Of a stretch of 12,914 nt of DNA, positions 7,184 to 12,914 are shown piece by piece (the stretch's first letter is position 1; every line of letters begins with the position of its first letter). The DNA is from MED-G82 sp964342675 (GTDB lineage: Bacteria > Pseudomonadota > Gammaproteobacteria > Magnimaribacterales > D2472), in the NCBI GenBank assembly GCA_964342675.1, contig CAYFFR010000036.1, forward strand, positions 1-12,914, in the 5' to 3' direction. Under the pieces are notes generated by a model, which had not been told where the DNA came from, did not search any database, and worked only from the letters and a program-made list of their open reading frames with translations. Both the position numbers and the translations under genes were made by a program.

Positions 7184-7894
7184 ATGAAAAAAATATTATT
7201 TAGCCTGTTAGCAGTAGTCTTCTCGTTTAGTCCTATCCTCAAATCTGAGGGTTATATAGCAACTTATTCATTTGAACTTGCTGCTCAAGATGTTCAAGAA
7301 TATGCAACGGCATTAGATAATTTAATGCAATCTGATTGGGGCAAGTCCTTTCCTGGCATGGTCACCTTTGGATCATATGTTTTTAATGGATACGATGATG
7401 CAACTCATGCAGTCGTTATTAATTACAATAGTGATCAAGAGATGGGAGATGGCACAGAATCTTTTTACACACCTGAATTTGCTGCTTTTCTTGAATCAGT
7501 CTCTGACATCGTAGAACCAGTTGAACAATCATTAAATAGAAAGCTCATTAGTGGAGGTAATAATGACTCAGCTTTAAACCAGATCTATACCATTTATAGA
7601 ATGTCAGTTGGTAATGCTAAGTCCTATGCTAGCGCATGGAGTGAATTAACTGAAGCACAAGTTAAGGCTGGCAATTTACCTGGCAGTTATGGTTTAAGAG
7701 CACAAGTATTAGGAAATAATCGTTTCTATACTCATTATGCTTATACCAGCGCCTCTGATATTGAGTCTGCTGTTACCGGCAATAGCAATCTTTTAAGCAG
7801 TGATTCATTTAAAAAGTTTTCTCGAAAAGTAACCGGAAATAGAGAAATAGTACAAACCTCAATGATGAAAGTTCTTCAGGCCTATAATCAATAA
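7184..7894 (+). CDS. Secreted protein of unknown function, two ABM-like halves
   Basis: A 236-residue protein with a signal peptide (M-K-K start, hydrophobic 4-18, cleavage near S-E-G at 21-23). The mature part appears to be an internal duplication. Each half has a strand (Y-I-A-T-Y-S-F near 24-30 and Y-T-I-Y-R-M-S near 135-141), a helix rich in Tyr/Ala, and a strand-turn-strand that ends in a hydrophobic-aromatic run, as in dimeric alpha-beta barrel (ABM) proteins. No catalytic motif is visible and I recognise no named family. The start is firm: AGGAGA at 7173-7178, five bases before the ATG. The gene has its own promoter-like leader and terminator. It is similar in size, export and leader sequence to the gene at 4647-5405. 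Confidence 0.75.
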   Translation: MKKILFSLLAVVFSFSPILKSEGYIATYSFELAAQDVQEYATALDNLMQSDWGKSFPGMVTFGSYVFNGYDDATHAVVINYNSDQEMGDGTESFYTPEFAAFLESVSDIVEPVEQSLNRKLISGGNNDSALNQIYTIYRMSVGNAKSYASAWSELTEAQVKAGNLPGSYGLRAQVLGNNRFYTHYAYTSASDIESAVTGNSNLLSSDSFKKFSRKVTGNREIVQTSMMKVLQAYNQ

Positions 7895-7920
7895 ATCTTA
7901 TTCATTGAATAATAAAAACT

Positions 7921-7945
7921 AGGGGGGTTTATCCTCCCTTTTTTT
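7921..7945 (+). terminator. Intrinsic terminator
   Basis: AGGGGGG (7921-7927) pairs with CCTCCCT (7933-7939), with one G-T pair and a 5-nt loop, followed by a run of seven T. It closes the secreted-protein gene and directly abuts the malate synthase promoter region. Confidence 0.9.
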
Positions 7946-7948
7946 AGC

Positions 7949-7954
7949 TATAAT
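7949..7954 (+). promoter_or_regulatory. -10 box TATAAT upstream of glcB
   Basis: A perfect TATAAT lies four bases past the terminator and 35 bp before the malate synthase start. No matching -35 is visible because that position falls inside the terminator hairpin, so an activator or an unusual promoter would be needed if it is used. Confidence 0.4.
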
Positions 7955-7977
7955 CATAAGTCAATTTATTATCAATT

Positions 7978-7984
7978 AAGAGGA
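7978..7984 (+). promoter_or_regulatory. Shine-Dalgarno that fixes the GTG start of glcB
   Basis: AAGAGGA lies five bases before GTG at 7990. The next in-frame ATG (7999) would be 14 bases from it, too far, so GTG is preferred. Confidence 0.75.
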
Positions 7985-7989
7985 TTACT

Positions 7990-10158
7990 GTGACAAAAAT
8001 GATCGAATCTCATGAGATAAGATATAGCGAAGAATTAAATCATTTTTTAATTAATGAAGTTCTACCAGGGCTTGATGTAGATGTAGATCATTTTTGGAGC
8101 TCATTAAGCGAAATTTTTTATAAATTTGCTCCTCAAAATAAAACTTTACTAGAAACTCGTGAGTCACTTCAATCTCAAATAGATCAATGGCACCTTGATC
8201 ATCCTTTAGACAAATTTAATTTTCACGATTATAAGGATTTTCTAAAAGCTATAGGCTATCTAGTCGATGAAGGGCCAGACTTTGTAGTTAATACAAACAA
8301 TGTAGACCCTGAGATAGCTTTGATAGCGGGCCCTCAACTTGTTGTACCAGTTATGAATGCGCGGTTTGCTTTAAATGCTGCAAATGCAAGATGGGGAAGC
8401 CTGTATGATGCTTTATATGGAACTGATATGATCAGTGAGGCTGACGGTGCAGATAAAACTGGACCCTATAATCCAGTTAGAGGTCAAAAGGTTATTGATT
8501 TTGCTAAACAGTTTTTAGATCAATACTTTGCTTTAGAAAACGGGTCCTATAATGATGTTATCAATCTTTCGGTCAAAGATTCACAATTAAGCTGTGAATT
8601 AAAAGATGGAGCAAAGACCTTTTTACAGGACTCAACTAAATTCGTTGGAGTTGCTGGCGAGATAGATCAACCAAACAGCATATTGCTAAAAAATAATAAT
8701 TTACATGTAGAAATCCAAATAGATCGAGATCATTCAATTGGAGCAACTGATCCAGCTGGTATTAAGGATATTGTGATGGAATCAGCTATAACTACGATTC
8801 AAGATTGTGAGGACTCGGTTGCAGCAGTTGATTCAGAAGATAAAACCCTTGTATATAGAAATTGGTTAGGCCTCATGAAAGGCGATCTTAAAGAGACTTT
8901 TATAAAAGGGGGCTCAGAAATAACAAGAACATTGAGTGAAGATCGTAATTATAAGAGCCCTGAAGGAAAAGAGTTTACTTTGCCTGGTAGGAGCTTAATG
9001 TTAATAAGAAATGTTGGCCATTTAATGACTAATCCAGCTATCACTGATCTGGAAGGTAATGAAATACCTGAAGGGATTATGGATGCAATGTTTACTGCTT
9101 GCATTGCTAAACATGATCTTCAAAATCAAAATACATTCTCAAATTCTAATGCTGGAAGCATTTATATCGTAAAACCAAAAATGCATGGACCAGAAGAGGT
9201 TAGATTCGCTTGTGATTTATTTCTAGCTATAGAGAAAGCTTTAAAGTTAGAGCCTTTAACTATGAAAATTGGAATTATGGATGAAGAGAGACGAACTACT
9301 GTTAATCTTAAAGAGTGTATCAGGGCTGCTAAAGATAGAGTTATTTTTATTAATACAGGCTTTCTAGACAGGACCGGTGATGAGATTCATACCAGTATGG
9401 AAGCAGGCCCAGTTATCACCAAGAATGAAATGAAGCAAGAAAAATGGATACTAGCTTATGAGGACTGGAATGTAGATATAGGCCTTGAATGCGGACTAAA
9501 AGGTAAAGCCCAAATTGGGAAGGGTATGTGGCCTATGCCTGATGAAATGCTTGAGATGTATCAAATAAAGATAGGTCACCTAAAGTCTGGTGCAAACTGT
9601 GCTTGGGTCCCTTCACCTACTGCAGCAACACTTCATGCAATGCATTACCATGAAATACTTGTGTCTGAACAACAAAATATCATTGCTAAAAGAGACAAAG
9701 CTAATATTGATGAAATATTGACGATACCAACTTTAACAAAACCAGAAGACTTGAGCGCACAAAATATTCAAGAAGAGCTAGACAATAATGCTCAAGGTAT
9801 ATTGGGTTATGTTGTCCGATGGGTCGATCATGGAGTTGGTTGCTCAAAAGTTCCTGATATTAATAACATTGGTCTAATGGAAGATAGGGCAACATGCAGA
9901 ATTTCTAGCCAACATATTGCAAATTGGTTGCATCATTCTATTTGTTCAGAAGAACAGGTTATTGATACTATGAAACGAATGGCAGAAGTTGTAGACAAAC
10001 AAAACTCTGGAGATCCAAACTATCAACCGATGGGACCTTCTTATGATGGTTTTGCATTTCAAGCTGCATGTGATTTAGCAATCAAAGGCAGATTACAGCC
10101 TAGCGGTTACACCGAACCCATTTTGCATGCAATGAGATTGAAATATAAATTAAAATGA
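7990..10158 (+). CDS. glcB: Malate synthase G
   Basis: Condenses glyoxylate with acetyl-CoA and water to give malate and CoA (EC 2.3.3.9), in the cytoplasm, for growth on C2 compounds or glycolate/glyoxylate. At 722 residues it matches the G isoform (E. coli GlcB is 723) rather than the shorter A form. Visible active-site landmarks are G-R-S-L-M-L-I-R (catalytic Arg340), M-D-E-E-R-R-T (Mg2+ ligand Glu432), T-G-F-L-D-R-T-G-D-E (Mg2+ ligand Asp460), G-C-S-K-V-P-D (Cys618, the redox-sensitive cysteine) and M-E-D-R-A-T (catalytic base Asp632). Translation starts at GTG. The stop overlaps the start of the DUF1330 gene (ATGA). No isocitrate lyase or glycolate oxidase gene is in the window, so the source of glyoxylate cannot be told. 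Confidence 0.98.
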   Translation: MTKMIESHEIRYSEELNHFLINEVLPGLDVDVDHFWSSLSEIFYKFAPQNKTLLETRESLQSQIDQWHLDHPLDKFNFHDYKDFLKAIGYLVDEGPDFVVNTNNVDPEIALIAGPQLVVPVMNARFALNAANARWGSLYDALYGTDMISEADGADKTGPYNPVRGQKVIDFAKQFLDQYFALENGSYNDVINLSVKDSQLSCELKDGAKTFLQDSTKFVGVAGEIDQPNSILLKNNNLHVEIQIDRDHSIGATDPAGIKDIVMESAITTIQDCEDSVAAVDSEDKTLVYRNWLGLMKGDLKETFIKGGSEITRTLSEDRNYKSPEGKEFTLPGRSLMLIRNVGHLMTNPAITDLEGNEIPEGIMDAMFTACIAKHDLQNQNTFSNSNAGSIYIVKPKMHGPEEVRFACDLFLAIEKALKLEPLTMKIGIMDEERRTTVNLKECIRAAKDRVIFINTGFLDRTGDEIHTSMEAGPVITKNEMKQEKWILAYEDWNVDIGLECGLKGKAQIGKGMWPMPDEMLEMYQIKIGHLKSGANCAWVPSPTAATLHAMHYHEILVSEQQNIIAKRDKANIDEILTIPTLTKPEDLSAQNIQEELDNNAQGILGYVVRWVDHGVGCSKVPDINNIGLMEDRATCRISSQHIANWLHHSICSEEQVIDTMKRMAEVVDKQNSGDPNYQPMGPSYDGFAFQAACDLAIKGRLQPSGYTEPILHAMRLKYKLK

Positions 10159-10442
10159 AGGCATACTGGATTACACGTTGCCAAGTTTATAACTCAGACG
10201 ATTACGACAAATATATCAAGCTAGCAGGCCCTGCAATTATGAAACATGGTGGGAACTTTTTAGTTCGTGGCGGCGATCAGATTGAGGTGGAAGGAGGAGT
10301 TTATGAGCGCACCGTTCTAGTAGAGTTCTCATCTCTAGAGCAAGCAAAGGCCTGTTATTATTCTGATGATTATCAACAAGCACTTGAGCACTCAAAAAAT
10401 TCATCAAATCGACATGTTGTTTTAGTTGAAGGTATGGAATAA
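10155..10442 (+). CDS. DUF1330 family protein
   Basis: A 95-residue cytoplasmic protein of the DUF1330 family, which has a dimeric alpha-beta barrel (ferredoxin-like) fold. Typical marks are the opening strand K-A-Y-W-I-T-R, Y-x-K-Y-I-K-L-A-G-P-A-I (20-31), G-G-N-F-L-V-R-G-G (32-40), and V-L-V-E-F-S-S-L-E-Q-A-K-A-C-Y-Y-S-D-D-Y-Q-Q-A (54-76). The start codon overlaps the malate synthase stop in an ATGA arrangement and no strong Shine-Dalgarno sequence is seen, so translation is probably coupled and the two proteins are made together. The function of DUF1330 is not established; the coupling hints at a role alongside glyoxylate or malate metabolism, which is inference. Confidence 0.9.
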   Translation: MKAYWITRCQVYNSDDYDKYIKLAGPAIMKHGGNFLVRGGDQIEVEGGVYERTVLVEFSSLEQAKACYYSDDYQQALEHSKNSSNRHVVLVEGME

Positions 10443-10474
10443 ATGATTAAATATTTTTATTGGAAATTAAATAA

Positions 10475-12496
10475 ATGAATGCCTTTATGAAACAATGTGT
10501 TGTTTTTGGATTATCAGTTTTAACTGGTCTTATTAATGCTGAAAATTCCTCAGATACAGATAATTTTTTTAATCGAAACCAGCCCACTTATCAAACAGCT
10601 GATCCTTTATTAGGTTGGATTGATTCAAGGCAATTGACCTCTTTAAATGGCACATGGAGATACCTTGTTGATCCAATGAATAATGGATTACCTGAGATAT
10701 CATTCTTTGGTGGTTTCCCAAAAAATAAACTTCAAATCACAGGAATGGAGTTAGTTGAATACAATTTTGAAACTGCATTAACATTGAATATACCTGGCGC
10801 ATGGAACGCTCAAGATGAAAGATTATTTTTTTATCAAGGACCTGTTTGGTTATATAAAAAGATTAATTTAGCAAGGCCTAACGATGGGCTCATCCATATA
10901 TATTTTGAAGGGAGCAATTTTAAAACTAAAGTTTTTATAAATGGACATACTGTTGGTGAATTCCAAGGCGGATATGTTCCTTTCAGTTTTGAGATAAGTG
11001 ACTATCTAGAAGAGGGAGAAAATATTATTTTAGTGCAAACAGATAATTCGCTTGATCCGACTACTGTACCTACCAATAGGACTGATTGGTGGCCATGGGG
11101 TGGACTTATAGGCGATGTTTATCTTATTGAGACACCCAACACATATATCCAAAATGCTTATTTGCAATTAAAGCAGAATAACCCCAAAGAACTAATCTTT
11201 AAATGTATTTTAGTTAATGCTTTGGCGCACACTAAAGTTTCAATTGAAATACCAGAATTGGACTTTATCCAGTCTTTTTATACAAACCAAGAGGGCATGG
11301 TTGAAGGAACTATTAAATTAAACCCTCAATTGTGGTCTCCATCGAACCCTAAGTTATATAAGGTCAATATTTTTACCAAGAATGATTCTATTTCTGATCG
11401 GATTGGCTTTAGAAATATATATATAAAAGGCCGACAGATCTTTTTAAATGGGGACCCTATTAAATTTAAGGGTATTTCAATGCATGCTGAACCCTTAGGT
11501 GAACCTGGTCCTGCTTTTTCAAAAGAACATTTTCAAGAATTATTAAAATTATCTAAAGACTTAAATACTAATTTCGTTAGGGCTGCGCACTATCCTTATT
11601 CTAGACATTTAGCAAGAGTTGCAGATGAGATGGGTGTATTATTATGGGAAGAAGTACCAGTTTATTGGAATATTGATTGGACTAATCCTAAGACCCTTGA
11701 AATTGCATTGAATCAAATTACTCGATTGGTGGAGAGAGACTGGAATAGAAGCTCCGTGGGAGTTTGGTCTATAGCTAATGAGACTCCATTTTCTCCAGAG
11801 CGCATGGAGTTTTTAAAACAATTATTAGCAATAATAAAATTAAAAGATCAATCAAGACTGACAACTGCTGCATTATTATCAGGCAGTGAAGAGCAATTTA
11901 GATCATTGATATTAGTGTTAGCAATTCAAGGCATTAAATCTAACTGGGTAAGTGAAGATGAGAAGCTTATATTTCAATCCATTCTTTCCGAATCCAATAT
12001 TTCACCCAATATGAAATTAGATTTTTCTATTTCCATTGATGATCCATTAGGAGAGCTAGTTGATCTAATTTCTTACAATGAATATTTTGGATGGTACTAC
12101 ACGTCTTTTTTTGCAGATCAAATAAAAGTTTCTGAAGGCACACTAAGAAAACTCATGTTTGAGATAATGGAAGATATTTCAATTACTACTCCCTATAATA
12201 AACCGATCCATATATCTGAGTTTGGTGCAGGAGCAAAATTTGGCTATAAAAACTCTAATAAAATCTGGACCGAAGAATATCAGGCTACAGTTTACGAACA
12301 CCAATTAAAAATGATTTTAAATAATCCTGAAATACAAGGAATGACACCTTGGATTCTTAAAGATTTTAGAGCGATGCTTCGTCCTCTTCCAGAAATTCAA
12401 GACTTTTATAATAGAAAAGGACTGGTTGATGAAGAGGGAAATCAAAAAAAAGCATATAAAATTTTGCAAGAATTTTATGATCAAAATTGGAATTAA
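10475..12496 (+). CDS. Exported GH2 beta-glucuronidase-like enzyme
   Basis: A 673-residue glycoside hydrolase family 2 protein. Order of parts: signal peptide (about 1-22, cleavage after I-N-A), jelly-roll sugar-binding domain (about 40-220), Ig-like domain (about 222-310), TIM barrel (about 315-673). The acid/base Glu436 lies in W-S-I-A-N-E and the nucleophile Glu582 in I-S-E-F-G-A. S-Y-N-E-Y-F-G-W-Y (533-541) matches the N-R-Y-Y-G-W-Y element of beta-glucuronidases. Near the C-terminus, N646-R-K648-G-L aligns with the N-x-K motif that recognises the uronate carboxylate, so hydrolysis of beta-glucuronides or related uronosides is likely (EC 3.2.1.31), in the periplasm or outside. About 55 extra residues lie between the two catalytic glutamates. 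The weak GGA at 10463-10465 is the only ribosome-binding signal. It starts 32 bp after the DUF1330 gene, so it may be in the glcB operon. Confidence 0.9.
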   Translation: MNAFMKQCVVFGLSVLTGLINAENSSDTDNFFNRNQPTYQTADPLLGWIDSRQLTSLNGTWRYLVDPMNNGLPEISFFGGFPKNKLQITGMELVEYNFETALTLNIPGAWNAQDERLFFYQGPVWLYKKINLARPNDGLIHIYFEGSNFKTKVFINGHTVGEFQGGYVPFSFEISDYLEEGENIILVQTDNSLDPTTVPTNRTDWWPWGGLIGDVYLIETPNTYIQNAYLQLKQNNPKELIFKCILVNALAHTKVSIEIPELDFIQSFYTNQEGMVEGTIKLNPQLWSPSNPKLYKVNIFTKNDSISDRIGFRNIYIKGRQIFLNGDPIKFKGISMHAEPLGEPGPAFSKEHFQELLKLSKDLNTNFVRAAHYPYSRHLARVADEMGVLLWEEVPVYWNIDWTNPKTLEIALNQITRLVERDWNRSSVGVWSIANETPFSPERMEFLKQLLAIIKLKDQSRLTTAALLSGSEEQFRSLILVLAIQGIKSNWVSEDEKLIFQSILSESNISPNMKLDFSISIDDPLGELVDLISYNEYFGWYYTSFFADQIKVSEGTLRKLMFEIMEDISITTPYNKPIHISEFGAGAKFGYKNSNKIWTEEYQATVYEHQLKMILNNPEIQGMTPWILKDFRAMLRPLPEIQDFYNRKGLVDEEGNQKKAYKILQEFYDQNWN

Positions 12497-12531
12497 TTTT
12501 GCTATTAAAAAAACATAAACTTTTTTTCAAA

Positions 12532-12547
12532 AAAGTGTTGACACTTT
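12532..12547. promoter_or_regulatory. 16-bp palindrome over the -35 box, candidate operator
   Basis: Perfect 7-bp arms AAAGTGT and ACACTTT are separated by TG. The -35 hexamer TTGACA lies inside it, so a dimeric regulator bound here would block the promoter. Confidence 0.55.
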
Positions 12548-12565
12548 CTAAAAGAAGAGTAATAT
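12538..12565 (+). promoter_or_regulatory. Sigma70-type promoter of the structured RNA
   Basis: A perfect TTGACA (12538-12543), a 16-bp spacer and TAATAT (12560-12565). Transcription would start near 12572. It is the best -35 box in the window, and no open reading frame follows. Confidence 0.75.
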
Positions 12566-12571
12566 TAACTG

Positions 12572-12791
12572 ACCAACTAAAAGGGACAAGTAACCAACTG
12601 CAGACGGAAGCTTGAAAGAATTAGAAGGTAGAGACCGAAGGGCGAAAGTGTTATTAAGAGTCGATGATAAAAAATAGCTTAATAACCCACCAAGAGGAAA
12701 AGAGAAAATCCTCAAGGAGCTAAAGAGATTCTCACTTTAGACCCCTTCGAACCTCGAATTGAAAGACAGAGCTTAGGCTCTGTTTTTTTTT
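12572..12791 (+). ncRNA. Unassigned structured RNA, about 220 nt
   Basis: The interval has its own promoter and terminator and no meaningful reading frame. It folds on paper. CGAAGGG (12636-12642) pairs with CCCTTCG (12743-12749), and AAAGTG (12645-12650) pairs with CACTTT (12733-12738), forming a long-range two-helix stem with a small internal loop. Flanking AGGT/ACCT (12626-12629 with 12751-12754) and AATT/AATT (12619-12622 with 12757-12760) could extend it. Inside are TTATTAAG/CTTAATAA (12651-12658 with 12678-12685) and GAGGA/TCCTC (12694-12698 with 12709-12713, A-rich loop). The first 45 nt look unpaired and carry ACCAACT twice (12572-12578, 12593-12599). There is no terminal closing stem as in 6S RNA, no tRNA-like ends as in tmRNA, and no recognisable RNase P or SRP core. 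Exact ends are estimates. Confidence 0.72.
12766..12791 (+). terminator. Intrinsic terminator of the structured RNA
   Basis: ACAGAGC (12766-12772) pairs perfectly with GCTCTGT (12777-12783) around a TTAG loop, followed by nine T residues. Confidence 0.93.
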
Positions 12792-12914
12792 GTCTAGAAT
12801 ATTAGTAATCTAAGAGATTGCTTTGATCATAAAACTTATCAATGCACTTCAATAATTTAGACCTTTATATACTCTGGTAATTAGTTATTGATACTGATAG
12901 AAGTACTGGAATTT

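Noticed and set aside
7006..7242. 78-residue - strand frame
   Set aside because: It covers the end of the DUF998 gene and the promoter and signal peptide region of the next gene, with low-complexity translation.
12519..12536. Terminator hairpin for the GH2 gene (ACTTTTTT/AAAAAAGT)
   Set aside because: The stem is almost all A-T with a 2-nt loop and is not followed by a T-run; it runs into the RNA promoter.
12572..12791. 6S RNA, tmRNA, RNase P or SRP RNA
   Set aside because: There is no long closing stem with a central bubble, no tRNA-like domain or tag frame, no conserved RNase P core and no SRP tetraloop motif.
12792..12914. Start of another gene at the right edge
   Set aside because: No open frame with a ribosome-binding site is visible, and the - strand frames entering from the right edge stop within about 50 bases.

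Overview
The window is AT-rich (roughly one third GC) and densely coding, almost entirely on the + strand. Its content (malate synthase G, secreted hypothetical proteins, VCBS/FG-GAP lipoprotein, DUF1214, DUF998 and cyclase-family proteins) suggests a small-genome marine gammaproteobacterium of the SAR86 or similar type. That assignment is inference from gene style and composition; no rRNA or marker tree is available here.

Left part (1-1985): the 3' end of a YwqK/MORN-like repeat protein that enters from outside the window, then a membrane-anchored DUF1214 protein. Next come a decayed tRNA (3' three quarters of a tRNA resembling tRNA-Gly, now with a CTC anticodon loop) and a convergent SnoaL/NTF2-like gene on the - strand. 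The tRNA remnant makes this junction look like an old integration boundary.

Middle part (2143-7945): a large lipoprotein with six Ca2+-loop repeats and a beta-rich C-terminal domain; a secreted protein with an SD-led gene and a perfect terminator; a secreted cyclase-family (kynurenine-formamidase-like) hydrolase; a six-TM DUF998 protein; and a second secreted protein. The two secreted proteins look like ABM-type (ferredoxin-like) folds, and their genes share nearly the same 64-bp promoter/leader, so they are probably co-regulated relatives.

Right part (7949-12496): malate synthase G (glcB, with catalytic and metal residues intact) overlaps a DUF1330 gene by ATGA. It is followed by an exported GH2 enzyme that keeps both catalytic glutamates and the C-terminal N-x-K motif of true beta-glucuronidases, with an unusual insertion of about 55 residues in the TIM barrel. 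Uronate release outside the cytoplasm and glyoxylate-based carbon assimilation could belong to one carbon-scavenging programme, but nothing in the sequence proves a link.

Right edge (12497-12914): no protein gene. It contains what I consider the most interesting element: a strong sigma70-type promoter whose -35 sits in a 16-bp palindrome, driving a structured RNA of about 220 nt that ends in a clean intrinsic terminator. The RNA has a long-range stem supported by two helices (7 and 6 bp) closing two local hairpins, with mutually exclusive alternative hairpins. I do not recognise it as 6S, tmRNA, RNase P or SRP RNA. The last 120 bp after the terminator hold nothing I can name.
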